A DNA stretch of 34,922 nucleotides from Phenylobacterium zucineum. GTDB taxonomy: Bacteria > Pseudomonadota > Alphaproteobacteria > Caulobacterales > Caulobacteraceae. Below, piece after piece: positions 1 to 10,486 of this stretch; position 1 is the stretch's first letter; each line of letters starts with the position of its first letter. The stretch spans positions 1 to 34,922 of the forward strand of contig NMUI01000181.1 in the NCBI GenBank assembly GCA_002221445.1, given 5' to 3'. The position numbers were made by a program, and so were the translations under genes. The notes under the pieces are model-generated. The model saw only the letters and a program-made list of their open reading frames with translations. It had not been told where the DNA came from and did no database searches.

Positions 1-97
1 TGGGAACCGGTTATCGGATCGAAACGCACTCTAACATCTTAAATGAGAGCCTGTTTTATCCCTCTAGACGTTTCCGTCTAAAGGGAACAGGCTCTAG
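1..97. repeat. Copy A (5'-truncated by window edge) of a dispersed palindromic intergenic element
   Basis: tgggaaccggttatcgg-atcgaaacgc...taaagggaacaggctctag aligns with 12357-12452; the 3' part folds as GAGCCTGTT-ttat-CCCTCTAGACG-tttc-CGTCTAAAGGG-AACAGGCTC. Confidence 0.7.
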
Positions 98-307
98 GGC
101 GAAGCTACGGGCTGTCGCCCTTTGCTCGTTCTTCAAAAGCGCGTTAGCCAGCGACTTCAGCGGCATTCGATGGGTCACCCTTGGGTCGACCGCAAAGCGC
201 AGCGACAGTCCGTTCTACCAAATAGTTCTGACTATTTTGCTACTATGGGGGCGTGGATCACGGGTGTGGTTAAACGCAGCAGGGTGTCTTTAGGGCTTCA
301 AAGAGCA

Positions 308-335
308 AAACACCCGCCTTTGCTGGCGGGTGTTT
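308..335 (-). terminator. Rho-independent-like terminator downstream of ctrA
   Basis: Perfect 11-bp stem AAACACCCGCC / GGCGGGTGTTT with 6-nt loop, just beyond the ctrA stop; T-rich tract on the minus strand. Confidence 0.75.
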
Positions 336-362
336 CAGAGCTCAGTGAATTGTGAGGCCTGC

Positions 363-1058
363 TCAGGCGGCCACTTGGTTTTCCGACGGATCGCGCAGCA
401 CATAGCCACGACCCCAGACGGTTTCGATGTGATGGCGACCTTCAGCGGCAGCTGCCAGCTTTTTGCGAAGCTTACAAATGAAGACGTCGATGATCTTCAA
501 TTCCGGCTCGTCCATGCCGCCGTAAAGATGATTCAGGAACATTTCCTTGGTGAGGGTCGTGCCCTTACGCAAAGAGAGCAGTTCCAGCATTTGATATTCT
601 TTGCCGGTCAGGTGAACCCGGTTGTTATTCACTTCGACGGTTTTGGCATCCAGGTTGACCAGGATGTCGCCGGTGCGGATGACCGACTGGGCATGGCCCT
701 TAGAGCGACGGATCACGGCGTGAATCCGAGCAATGAGTTCGTCCTTGTGGAAGGGCTTGGTCATATAATCGTCAGCCCCGCCGCCGAGAGTCTTGACCTT
801 GGTGTCAATCTCAGCCGATCCGGACAGGATCATGATCGGCGTATTGATCTTGGCCACCCGGAGGGTGCGAAGCACATCCATGCCGCTCATATCCGGCAGG
901 TTGAGGTCCAGAAGGATAAGATCGTAATCATAAATTTTACCCAAATCGACGCCCTCTTCTCCAAGGTCCGTCGTGTAGATATTGAAACCTTCCGACTTGA
1001 GCATCAACTCGATGCTCTGCGCTGTAGCGCTGTCGTCCTCGATCAACAATACGCGCAT
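363..1058 (-). CDS. ctrA: Cell cycle response regulator CtrA
   Basis: [36 protein letters not shown]... receiver plus winged-helix output ([34 protein letters not shown]). Start set at 1058, preceded by AGGAGG; the ORF track starts 36 nt upstream. Confidence 0.96.
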   Translation of the reverse strand: MRVLLIEDDSATAQSIELMLKSEGFNIYTTDLGEEGVDLGKIYDYDLILLDLNLPDMSGMDVLRTLRVAKINTPIMILSGSAEIDTKVKTLGGGADDYMTKPFHKDELIARIHAVIRRSKGHAQSVIRTGDILVNLDAKTVEVNNNRVHLTGKEYQMLELLSLRKGTTLTKEMFLNHLYGGMDEPELKIIDVFICKLRKKLAAAAEGRHHIETVWGRGYVLRDPSENQVAA

Positions 1059-1103
1059 CAAATCCTCCTGGGCCGCCCGCGCCGATAGTTTCAAGGATCC
1101 CCC

Positions 1104-1250
1104 AAGAATCCCTGCATTTACGCTGCCAGTTTGCCAGCGAGTTAATTTAAGACCGGTTAATAGTGAAGGGTCTCTCGAGGAATCGTTAACTCGGTTTGGG
1201 ATTCGCCAGCAAGAGTGACCAGGGATCGATGGACCCTCGGCAGTTGAATC
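1104..1250. promoter_or_regulatory. ctrA upstream region with clustered GANTC sites and TTAA motifs
   Basis: GANTC at 1106-1110, 1180-1184, 1200-1204, 1246-1250; TTAA at 1142, 1147, 1157, 1186. Matches the CcrM-methylation/CtrA-binding logic known for Caulobacter ctrA promoters. Confidence 0.5.
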
Positions 1251-1379
1251 TTTTGTGATTGGACAGATGGGGCGAATAGAGAGTCACGGCCTGGTCATAT
1301 TCCGAGCGTGTTTTTCCGGTAACGGCTGGTCAAAGCCCATAGGGTATAGTGAAGTCCAATTTCCTGCGGAGAGGGTTCG

Positions 1380-1625
1380 ATGTTTGCTTCTGAATGGCCC
1401 GCTATGGCCGAGGCTGGTGCCGGACTATCCGATGCAGAAGACGGTGTCGACGCGGCGCGTCATGCGCCCGGTGAGCGAGCACGGACCGCGCGCTATCATA
1501 TTGTCAATGATATCCGCCGCAGGCCGATGGTTTATTTCGGCTTCGGCGTGTTAATCGGGTTTGGTTTAGGTGTGCTGTTTCAAAATAACGATCGGGATAA
1601 TCTTCACGGGGAGTTAAGGGCCTAG
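1380..1625 (+). CDS. Small single-TM hypothetical protein upstream of fliI
   Basis: 81 aa ORF with C-terminal TM segment (MVYFGFGVLIGFGLGVLF), GGAGAGGG ahead of ATG, co-directional with fliI. Confidence 0.6.
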   Translation: MFASEWPAMAEAGAGLSDAEDGVDAARHAPGERARTARYHIVNDIRRRPMVYFGFGVLIGFGLGVLFQNNDRDNLHGELRA

Positions 1626-1682
1626 GGCCGATCCTCTGCGGGCCGCGAGTCAGGTTGTTTTCGCCCCCGGAGTTTGCGTCCA

Positions 1683-3017
1683 GTGCAGAGTCTCATCACC
1701 GCCGTCGAGCGCCTTGATCCCTTGACCGTTTCCGGTCGGGTTGCGGCGGTGAACGGCCTTCTGATCGAAGCCCGAGGTGGCCTGACCCGGCTGTCCATCG
1801 GCTCCCGGGCACAGATCCTCCGCCGTGGAAATCAGCCCCTGGCAGCTGAAGTGGTCGGCTTCAGAGATTCCCGCGCCTTGCTCATGCCCTTTGGTCCCGT
1901 TGAGGGGGTCGCGCCGGGTGCAGAAATTCGGATTGATGATCTCAGTTCTGCCGTCCATCCGACGAAGGCCTGGCTCGGACGTATTATCGACGCATTTGGG
2001 CAGCCGATAGACAGTCTTGGTCCTCTGCCTCAGGGATTATCCGGCTATCCCCTTAGGGCGGCCCCCCAGCGGCCCATGCCAGGGGACGGGTGGGTGAACG
2101 CTTAGATCTTGGCGTTCGCGCTATGAATGTCTTTACCACATGCTGCCGGGGTCAGCGTCTCGGTGTCTTTGCTGGCTCGGGTGTCGGCAAGTCTGTCCTG
2201 TTGTCCATGCTGGCCAAGCAGGCCGATTGCGATGCCGTTGTGGTGGGGCTGATCGGCGAACGGGGTCGGGAAGTCCGGGAGTTTATCGAAGAAACCTTGG
2301 GGCCTGAGGGTCTTAAGCGCGCCGTTGTCGTCGTCGCGACCTCGGACGAGCCCGCCCTTAAGCGGCGTCAGGCCGCCTATATGACCCTCGCCATCGCCGA
2401 ATATCTCCGCGATCAGGACATGGAGGTTCTATGCTTGATGGACTCCGTCACCCGCTTTGCCATGGCGCAGCGGGAGATCGGGCTGGCCGCGGGGGAACCT
2501 CCAACGACCAAGGGCTATACACCGACTGTTTTCACGGAATTGCCCAAGCTACTGGAACGTGCGGGCCCGGCCGATCCGCTCTGACGGCACGACGGCTGGC
2601 CCAATCACCGGCCTCTTCACCGTGCTGGTGGATGGTGATGATCACAATGAACCCATTGCCGATGCCGTGCGGGGCATTCTGGACGGCCATATTGTCATGG
2701 AGCGCGCCATTGCCGAGCGCGGTCGCTTCCCGGCGATCAATGTCCTGAAATCCATCAGCCGGACCATGCCTGGTTGCCACGAACCGCAGGAGCGAGAGAT
2801 CGTCAAGCTGGCCCGGCAATCCCTCTCGGCCTACGCCAATATGGAAGAACTGATCCGTATTGGGGCCTACCGGGCCGGTGCCGACCCCGAGGTGGACCGG
2901 GCTATTCAGCTAAATCCGGCCCTGGAATCCTTTCTGAGCCAAGACAAGGACGAAGCCACAAGCTTGCCCGACAGCTTCGAAAGTCTGGGGCGTATCTTAA
3001 GGGGTGAAGCCGCGTGA
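1683..3017 (+). CDS. fliI: Flagellum-specific ATPase FliI (two frame breaks)
   Basis: Walker [81 protein letters not shown]. Spans three frames; breaks near 2062-2067 and 2566-2577. Start GTG 1683 or TTG 1674. Confidence 0.93.
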
Positions 3018-3423
3018 AATGGACTGACAGCTTAATTAAACTGGCCAGCTATGAGGTCGAGGTTCTGCAAAAGCGACTATCCGAGGTGGTGGACCGTCGC
3101 ATCCAGGCCGAAATGCGACTGGTCATGTTGGAGGCAGAGGGCGAATCCGAGGCGCAGCACGCCCGTCGTCACCCGGAGGCTGCCCGTTACCACACGGCCT
3201 TTGTGGAAGGATTACGGGCACGCAAGGCCATCGCCCAGGGTGAAATTGACCGCATCCGCCTTGAAGAGGCGGGCGCTCGAGATGTCCTTGCCGTGGCCTT
3301 TGAAGAGCAAAAAAGTACGAACAGGTGGCTGAAAGCCATCGTCTTGATCGCTTAAGAGCGACAAACCGTATTGAATCGGCGGCTATGGATGAAATGGGGT
3401 TAAGGCGTGCCGCTAGGCTGTGA
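3014..3423 (+). CDS. fliJ: Flagellar protein FliJ (one frame break near 3309-3314)
   Basis: ATG overlaps the fliI stop; coiled-coil-like composition; adding one A to the A6 run restores ...[40 protein letters not shown]. Confidence 0.8.
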
Positions 3424-3443
3424 TGATCGGATGCCCTGACGCC

Positions 3444-4331
3444 TCAAAGCGTGACTTGGCCCCGGAACACCGGAACACATCCGCCACCGACCTGAGCCCG
3501 AATGCCATCCGCCGTCCGACGGGCGGTGACATGAAGACGGCTCGGACGCCCCATCTCAACGCCCTGGCTGATCACATACGCCGCTTGACCTTCCGTCGTT
3601 AGTGATAACAGCAAGGCCCCCAGTGTCGCATTGGCGCTTCCTGTGGCGGGGTCCTCGAAGGTGCCTGTCAGAGGTGAAAACATCCGGGCTCGAATCCCGT
3701 CACCGTCCCGGGCGTAGAGATGCAGCGATAGGCGCATGGAAAAATCATCCAACCCTGCACCGACGGCTTCAAATCCGGCCATATCTGGTTTGGCGCGATC
3801 AAGCGCCTGAGGTGTGATCTCAGCAATCACAAAATCGACGCCGACCGAGGCCCGGATCGGTCGATGACCCGTGAGCAGAATATCGTCTTTTGTCAGACCG
3901 GCACATTGTGCGATCTGTTCGGGGGTGAACTCATCCCCTAAGGTCAAGGCCTGAGGGGCATCGATTATAGCCCCGACTAGGTTACCCTCTTGATCCCGCT
4001 GAACCCTCACGGATACCAGACCGGCTAATTCCTCAAATGTCAGAAGGTCGTCTTTAGCGCGGCCAAGACCGGCGAGCAAATAGCCGGTGCCCACATTGGG
4101 ATGGCCGGCGAACGGCATTTCCGAGCTGCGATTGAAAATTCGGACCCGGGCGGTGTGCCGGGGATCTTCCGGCGGTAGGACAAAGGTGGTTTCGCTGAGG
4201 TTTAACTCTGCGGCCAGGGTCTGCATATCTGCATCAGATATGCCTTTCGCATCAGGGAACACCGCCAGCTGATTCCCGCCAAATCGACGATCCGTAAATA
4301 CGTCGAGGGTGACAAAATCATAAGTCTGCAT
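3444..4331 (-). CDS. PhzF family phenazine biosynthesis-like isomerase
   Basis: MQTYDFVTLDVFTDRRFGGNQLAVFPDA...NLSETTFV...MPFAGHPNVGTGYLL...DPATGSANATLGALL, with AAGGAG upstream of ATG at 4331. Confidence 0.92.
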   Translation of the reverse strand: MQTYDFVTLDVFTDRRFGGNQLAVFPDAKGISDADMQTLAAELNLSETTFVLPPEDPRHTARVRIFNRSSEMPFAGHPNVGTGYLLAGLGRAKDDLLTFEELAGLVSVRVQRDQEGNLVGAIIDAPQALTLGDEFTPEQIAQCAGLTKDDILLTGHRPIRASVGVDFVIAEITPQALDRAKPDMAGFEAVGAGLDDFSMRLSLHLYARDGDGIRARMFSPLTGTFEDPATGSANATLGALLLSLTTEGQAAYVISQGVEMGRPSRLHVTARRTADGIRAQVGGGCVPVFRGQVTL

Positions 4332-4470
4332 GGCATTCTCCTTGAATGCAGAACGCTTTGCGACCCTCGGCATCGAACTGACCACGAACCCGTGTCGGTC
4401 AAGATTTTTGATCCTAAAATGCCGAGGCTAAATGGGGGTAGGTCATCAACTTGACCCAAAACCTGGACGA

Positions 4471-4872
4471 TCAGTTTTCCGTGGCGCGAACGCCGGATGG
4501 CGCTTGGGGGGGCCGCGCTGCGACTTCGGCTTCCGTCGCCTGTCGAATAGCGTGGAGGTCGTCGCTCAAGCGAAATAAGGCCACATAGAGTTCGCAAAAC
4601 GCTCGCCAGAGCAGGACGAGTATCGTCACCACCAGAAATCCACCCACCAGTACCGATACAGCCAGCAGAGCCCCCATCAGCACGTCTTCGCGAAACGCCA
4701 CGCCGATGGCACTGCCGATAATTCCAAAAGCAATCAGGGCAATGATGCCAAGACCCGACCAATAAATCAGGTGGATCACCTGATTGGCCATGAGCTTTTC
4801 AAAGGTCAGCAAGTCCCAGAACAGGGTCTTGGGCAGCCCGTCGCGTGCGGGTGTGGGTCGGGGTCGGCGCAT
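4471..4872 (-). CDS. DUF4282-like membrane protein
   Basis: Two TM helices and C-terminal LLWRAFCELYVALFRLSDDLHAIRQ resembling DUF4282; alternative start at 4944. Confidence 0.6.
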   Translation of the reverse strand: MRRPRPTPARDGLPKTLFWDLLTFEKLMANQVIHLIYWSGLGIIALIAFGIIGSAIGVAFREDVLMGALLAVSVLVGGFLVVTILVLLWRAFCELYVALFRLSDDLHAIRQATEAEVAARPPQAPSGVRATEN

Positions 4873-4959
4873 AGCTGTCTCAAGATCGGGGCACCACCAT
4901 GGCCCCATGATCGCACCGCTACCAGCGCTGGGCGTCTGCTGCAACCGGGGGGCGGTGAG

Positions 4960-7053
4960 TTAGATGGATCCGACCGTCTTCAAGCGCGCCCTCGGATGAA
5001 CTTCATTCTGGCTCATCACCGGCGTCTGACCGCGGAATCTTTCAATAATGGAGCGGACATAGGGGCGGATCTGCGGACTGGTCAGGAGAACAGGCGAAGC
5101 CCCGGCCAAGGCGGCCTGCTCGAACGCATCCCGCACCGCTCGGATGAAGTCCTGGAGCCGTGAAGGGGCCATGGCCAGCTGTTTTTCGTCACCACCGCCC
5201 ACAAGGGATTCCGCAAAAGCATTTTCCCATTCACCTGACATGGTGACGATGGGGAGGGCACCTTCTTCGTCACGATGGGCGAAGGATAACTGACGGGATA
5301 GACGCGACCGTACCTGCTCAACCAGCAAGGTAATCGAAGGCGTATGCGGGGCCGCCTCACCTATACCCTCAAGTATGGCTGGCAGGTCGCGGATGGAAAC
5401 CCGCTCCCTGAGCAGGGCCTGGAGAACCCGCTGAATCGTCGTGGCCGATACCACCGAGGGCACGAGATCCTCCACCAGCTTTTTCTGATCGGCCGGCAGA
5501 TCCTTGAGCAGCTTTTGTACCTCGGAATAGGAGAGCAGGTCGGGCATGTTCTCCTTAAGAATTTCAGTCAAGTGCGTAGTCAGAACAGTGGCGGGATCGA
5601 CAATGGTATAGCCACGGAATGTCGCCTCTTCCCTTAGATTATCGTCAATCCAGGTCGCCGGCAGACCGAAGGCGGGCTCGCGCACATGCTCGCCCGGAAT
5701 ATCCACCTGGCCGCCCCTAGGGTCCATGGCCATCAGATGTCCAAGCCTGACCTCACCACCCCCGGCCTCCATTTCCTTAATTCGGATCATATAGCCTTGG
5801 GAATTCAACCGCATATTGTCGAGTATTCGGACCGACGGCATAACGAAGCCGAAATCTGCTGCAAGCGTGCGGCGAAGGGCCTTGATCTGGTCTGTAAGAC
5901 GGCGGCCCTCCAGATCATTGATTAGGGGCAACAGACCATAGCCTAGCTCGATCTTGATCTCATCAATCGCCAAGGTCTGGCTAATCGGTTCTTCCTGATC
6001 TTCTGCCTTTGGTTCCGGCGGGGCGATATCGGCCGTATCAATCACAACAGGCGCATGGGATCTGCGCCAAGCCAGGGACCCTGAGGCAATGGAGACCAGG
6101 GCGAAGGGTATGATCGGCATACCCGGAATAAAGGCAATAACGCCAGCTGCGGCAGATACCATGCCCAAGGCGATAGGGTTCATGGCCAGCTGGGTGACCA
6201 GGGCTTTGTCGGCGGAGCCCTCGACTCCGGCCTTAGAAACCAGAAAGCCCGCCGCGATGGAGATGATCAGGGCCGGAATCTGACTCACCAGACCATCGCC
6301 GATAGTCATAATGGTATAGCTGGCGGCGGCATCAACAATCGGCATTTTGTGCTGCAGAACGCCAATCAGAATGCCGCCGATGACGTTGATCGCCACAATG
6401 ATCAATCCGGCGACGGCGTCACCGCGAACGAACTTCGAGGCACCATCCATCGAGCCGAAGAAGGTAGATTCTTGTTCCAGTTCCTTGCGTCGGTGCTTAG
6501 CGGTCGCTTCGTCGATCAGGCCCGACGATAGGTCGGCGTCGATCGCCATCTGCTTGCCGGGCATTGAGTCCAAAGTGAAGCGCGCTGCCACTTCGGCGAT
6601 CCGGCCCGAGCCCTTGGTGATGACGACGAAGTTCACGATCACCAGAATGGCGAACACAATCAGACCAATGGCAAAACTGCCGCCGGTCATCAGGCGACCA
6701 AAACTCTCGATCACCTTACCCGCGCCGTGGGCACCCTCGTGGCCATGACCGAGGATCAGACGGGTCGAGGCGATGTTCAATGCCAGGCGGAATAGGGTGG
6801 TGACCAGCAGGACTGTCGGAAAGGCGGTGAATTCGAGGGGGCGTTTGATGAACAGCGAGGTCATCAGGATCAGAACCGCTGAGCTGATCGAGATGGATAG
6901 CAGTCCATCCAGCAGGAAGGCGGGTACGGGTAGAATCAGCAGGACGATGACGCCGATGACGCCCATCGCCATGGCGACTTCGCCCTGGGCGAGCCAACCT
7001 ATGACCTCCCGCCCTGTGGGGCGCGCGGACCCGAAGAAACTGGTGTCAGCCAC
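4960..7053 (-). CDS. flhA: Flagellar biosynthesis protein FlhA
   Basis: 697 aa intact ORF: SSAVLILMTSLFIKRPLEFTAFPTVLLVTTLFRLALNIASTRLIL, VFAILVIVNFVVITKGSGRIAEVAARFTLDSMPGKQMAIDADL. Confidence 0.97.
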   Translation of the reverse strand: MADTSFFGSARPTGREVIGWLAQGEVAMAMGVIGVIVLLILPVPAFLLDGLLSISISSAVLILMTSLFIKRPLEFTAFPTVLLVTTLFRLALNIASTRLILGHGHEGAHGAGKVIESFGRLMTGGSFAIGLIVFAILVIVNFVVITKGSGRIAEVAARFTLDSMPGKQMAIDADLSSGLIDEATAKHRRKELEQESTFFGSMDGASKFVRGDAVAGLIIVAINVIGGILIGVLQHKMPIVDAAASYTIMTIGDGLVSQIPALIISIAAGFLVSKAGVEGSADKALVTQLAMNPIALGMVSAAAGVIAFIPGMPIIPFALVSIASGSLAWRRSHAPVVIDTADIAPPEPKAEDQEEPISQTLAIDEIKIELGYGLLPLINDLEGRRLTDQIKALRRTLAADFGFVMPSVRILDNMRLNSQGYMIRIKEMEAGGGEVRLGHLMAMDPRGGQVDIPGEHVREPAFGLPATWIDDNLREEATFRGYTIVDPATVLTTHLTEILKENMPDLLSYSEVQKLLKDLPADQKKLVEDLVPSVVSATTIQRVLQALLRERVSIRDLPAILEGIGEAAPHTPSITLLVEQVRSRLSRQLSFAHRDEEGALPIVTMSGEWENAFAESLVGGGDEKQLAMAPSRLQDFIRAVRDAFEQAALAGASPVLLTSPQIRPYVRSIIERFRGQTPVMSQNEVHPRARLKTVGSI

Positions 7054-7062
7054 AGATCACAC

Positions 7063-8429
7063 TTAAGCCGCGTGAAAGCCCATTTGTGGTGCCGGCACCG
7101 CTATACCCGCATCGGAATACTCTTTGAGCTTGTTGCGCAGGGTGCGGATTGAGATTCCCAGAATGTTGGCGGCGTGAGTCCGGTTTCCCAAGCAGTGCTC
7201 AAGGGTATCAATAATCAGCTGCTGTTCCATTTCAGCAACGGTCTGACCAACAAAAGCTCGGGTGGCGGCTTCGGCGGCAGAGGCGGCGGCCAGGGCGGTT
7301 CGAGTCCCGATGTCCGCTGGGGCCAAGGGTTGACCGTCCGGAAGGCGGATCGCGGTCTCTTCAATCTCAGCACCCGAAGCCAGGAGCACCGCACGGTGCA
7401 TGGCGTTTTCCAGCTCACGAACATTCCCGGGCCAGCGATGACCCGCGAGCCGGCGCTTGGCTTCAGCCGATAGATCGCGGCTTGGAGTTCCGTTAGCTGT
7501 GGCGTATTTTTCACGAAAAATTCGGCGAGGGCCACAATGTCACCTGGGCGTTCCCGCAGGGGCGGCAGGCGCAGGTTTACCACATTGAGGCGATAAAGCA
7601 GGTCTTCCCGGAAGGTTCCTTCCTTCACCGCCATCACGAGATCACGGTTGGAGGTAGCGAGGATGCGAATGTCAACCTTGACCGGCTTAGAGCCGCCCAC
7701 GCGGTCGATTTCCCGCTCCTGAATGGCGCGCAATAGTTTGGCCTGGAGCCGGGTGTCCATCTCCGAGATTTCATCCAGGAGCAGGGTGCCGCCATTGGCT
7801 TCTTCGAACTTACCGATGCGCCGGGCCAGGGCCCCGGTGAAGGCCCCCTTCTCGTGACCGAACAATTCGCTTTCCAACAAGTTTTCGGGAATCGCAGCGC
7901 AGTTCACCGAGATGAAGGGTTTGCTGGCGCGGCGCGATTTCTGGTGAACATAGCGGGCGATGACTTCCTTACCCGAGCCGCTCTCTCCAGTGATTAGGAT
8001 AGAGGCCTCCGACGCCGCAATCTGATCGGCCAGACTGATCACCGCCTGCATGGCCGGGTCGCGAACCACCATGGGTTTGTTGTCGTCGGAAACCGCTGCC
8101 AGGACGGCCGCGATCATCTCGGCTTCCGGGGGCAGGGGTATAAATTCCTTAGCTCCCGCACGGATGGCATCCCCGGCCTTACGGGCGTCGGGATCAACCC
8201 CGCAGGCCACAACGGGGACCCGGATACGTTCAGCCTCGTTGGCCGCGATCAGGGCTGCTATGTCCAGGTCGTAGTCCACAAGCATCAGGTCGGCACCTTG
8301 GCCGGCCCGCAAGGCGTGAGTCGCCGCCTCAATGGTCTCCACATGGCTGACCTTGGCCCCCGCTGCCATGGCCATTTTAACAGCGGAAGCCAGCTGTCCG
8401 TTTAGTTGTCCGACGACTAGAAGTCGCAT
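7063..8429 (-). CDS. flbD: Sigma-54-dependent flagellar transcriptional regulator FlbD (one frame break near 7507-7511)
   Basis: AAA+ sigma-54 activator motifs [22 protein letters not shown]-terminal Fis-type HTH in ORF 7063-7401; adding one base to the T5 run (plus strand) joins [39 protein letters not shown]. Confidence 0.93.
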
Positions 8430-8458
8430 GCCCGTCTCTCCTTTAGACCGCCCGTCCG

Positions 8459-8803
8459 TTAGGACTGAGAGTCTCCGTCCTTGATGATTTCAGTCATGGT
8501 CACACCCAGGCGCTCGTCGACGATGACGACCTCACCCCGGGCGACAAGCCGGTTATTCACATAGATGTCGATGGACTCTCCGACCTTGCGGTCGAGTTCC
8601 AGAACACTGCCGGAGCTGAGCTGCAAAAGTTGCGCAACGCTCATGGTGGCGCGTCCCAGAACCGCAGAGATGGAGACCGGAACATCAAAGACCGGGGCGA
8701 GATCAGTCGCCGTCCGGGCTTCGGTTTCGCCCTCAGGCCGGGACGGCGCATCGCCCGGACCGAAATCGTCGAGTTTAAGATCTGTATCGGAGTCCGACAT
8801 CAA
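8459..8803 (-). CDS. fliN: Flagellar motor switch protein FliN
   Basis: [65 protein letters not shown]. Confidence 0.95.
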   Translation of the reverse strand: MMSDSDTDLKLDDFGPGDAPSRPEGETEARTATDLAPVFDVPVSISAVLGRATMSVAQLLQLSSGSVLELDRKVGESIDIYVNNRLVARGEVVIVDERLGVTMTEIIKDGDSQS

Positions 8804-9456
8804 GATGTGCTTTCGGTTACAGGATGTAGGGGTTCTGCGTGCAGCCCCTCAGAAGCAAGGGCTGCGGTTAAAGCATCGGCCACCCTTTGCGCGGCGGCTT
8901 CCGGATCAAACCCGGCCGTGCCGTCGCCAAAATCCAGGCTGAAGGCCGCGCGTGACAAAGATGGATCAGTGCGGATTTGAATCGCCCCGGAAAAGCCGAT
9001 GCCCTGGGCTGCATCGTCCATGATCTTACTCAAGCCCTCGACCATGTCTGGAGATACCGAAACCAGCAGCCGCGGTGCTGACTCAAGTTCGCGCGACAGG
9101 GTGTCGATGGCCGATTTCAGAACCGACTGCGGAAAGGCGTCCAGGGCCGCGTCGGCAATGGCCCGACCACAGGCCAGGGCCAGGTCTGCGCAACTGACCC
9201 TATGGTGGTGGGCGACTTCGGCCAGGGAGTTCAATGCCAGTTTGGCTTCTGTGGCAATTGCCGAGAGGGACTGGGCTTGGAGCGCAGCCATACTCGCCAG
9301 GGCCTGTCTTTCGCCTTCCCGAAACGCCTGATGCTCCAGGAGTTCGACCTCATCGGAGGTGAAGGTGCGCTTGGGGCGCGGGGCAGCGAAAATAACATCG
9401 CCCTCCCCATCAAAGATGGTGTCGAATGCAAATTTTTCGACAGCTTGCCCGGTCAT
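8800..9456 (-). CDS. FliH/FlbE-like flagellar assembly protein
   Basis: 218 aa protein between fliG and fliN, the slot of flbE/fliH in the Caulobacter fliF operon; FREGERQALASM... region typical of FliH. Confidence 0.75.
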   Translation of the reverse strand: MTGQAVEKFAFDTIFDGEGDVIFAAPRPKRTFTSDEVELLEHQAFREGERQALASMAALQAQSLSAIATEAKLALNSLAEVAHHHRVSCADLALACGRAIADAALDAFPQSVLKSAIDTLSRELESAPRLLVSVSPDMVEGLSKIMDDAAQGIGFSGAIQIRTDPSLSRAAFSLDFGDGTAGFDPEAAAQRVADALTAALASEGLHAEPLHPVTESTS

Positions 9457-10481
9457 CAGTAGATCAACTCATCATCGGAGCCCGAACCCGCCAACATGAT
9501 TTCACCCTTGGCAGCGAGATCCTTGGCAACCTGAACCATAGCCATTTGCGCCTGATCCACATCCTTGAGTCGGACCGGTCCCATGCTTTCCATGTCTCCG
9601 CGCATGATCTTTGCGGCACGTTCCGACATGTTGGAAAAGAACATCTCGCGCAGGGTGTCGGAGGCTCCCTTGAGAGCAAGGCCAAGCTGATCCTTTTCGA
9701 CCCCTCGCAATAGGGTCTGAACGCCGCCGGGATCAAGCTTGGACAAATCTTCGAAAACGAACATCAGCGCGCGGATCCGTTCGGCGGCTTCGCGATTGCG
9801 CTCCTCTAGGGCGGCAATGAAGCGGGACTCGGTCTGACGATCGAAGGAGTTGAAAATGTCAGCCATCATTTCGTGACTGTCGCGTTTAGAGGTGCGTGCC
9901 AGGTTCGACATGAATTCTACCCGAAGGGTCTGCTCGATTTTATCGAGGATTTCTCGTTGTACCGGTTCCATGCGCAGCATTCGGGTGACGCATTCCAAGG
10001 CGAAGTCCTCAGGCAAGGACGACAGCACGCGCGCCGCATGGTCGGCTTTTATCTTTGACAACACCACAGCCACCGTCTGCGGGTACTCATTCTTCAGATA
10101 ATTGGCGAGGACCGCCTCATTCACATTGCCCAGCTTGTCCCACATGGTCCGTCCGGCCGGGCCACGGATTTCTTCCATCAGATCGTCGACCTTATCGGTG
10201 TCGAGAAACTGAGACAGCAGACGCTGGGTTTGATCGTAAGAGCCCATAACTGAGCCGCCGCCCGACATGTTCGAAACAAACTCGACCAATAAGGCTTCAA
10301 CGACGGTGGATGACACATTACCCAGACCAGCCATGGCCTGGGAGACTTCCTTGATTTCCTCGTCGTCCAGGGCCTGCCAGATCGTCACGTGGTCTTCACC
10401 GAGCGCCAACAGGACGACGGCGGCTTTTTCGGGCCCCGTCAAGCGGGACGGATCGGTAATGGCCTTACCCTTGGATGCCAT
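9456..10481 (-). CDS. fliG: Flagellar motor switch protein FliG
   Basis: [18 protein letters not shown]..., [62 protein letters not shown]. Confidence 0.97.
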   Translation of the reverse strand: MASKGKAITDPSRLTGPEKAAVVLLALGEDHVTIWQALDDEEIKEVSQAMAGLGNVSSTVVEALLVEFVSNMSGGGSVMGSYDQTQRLLSQFLDTDKVDDLMEEIRGPAGRTMWDKLGNVNEAVLANYLKNEYPQTVAVVLSKIKADHAARVLSSLPEDFALECVTRMLRMEPVQREILDKIEQTLRVEFMSNLARTSKRDSHEMMADIFNSFDRQTESRFIAALEERNREAAERIRALMFVFEDLSKLDPGGVQTLLRGVEKDQLGLALKGASDTLREMFFSNMSERAAKIMRGDMESMGPVRLKDVDQAQMAMVQVAKDLAAKGEIMLAGSGSDDELIY

Positions 10482-10486
10482 GGTCG

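Noticed and set aside
1-300. Possible tRNA or gene remnant left of ctrA
   Set aside because: No cloverleaf or recognisable protein; only the palindromic repeat is supportable.
330-1088. 252-aa plus-strand ORF antisense to ctrA
   Set aside because: Entirely opposite the unmistakable CtrA coding sequence; no recognisable domain, a high-GC shadow ORF.
3309-3314. Programmed -1 frameshifting in fliJ at the A6 run
   Set aside because: The zero-frame codons (CAA AAA AGT) do not form a proper X XXY YYZ heptamer, and many unrelated genes here show the same missing-base pattern; sequencing deletion is simpler.
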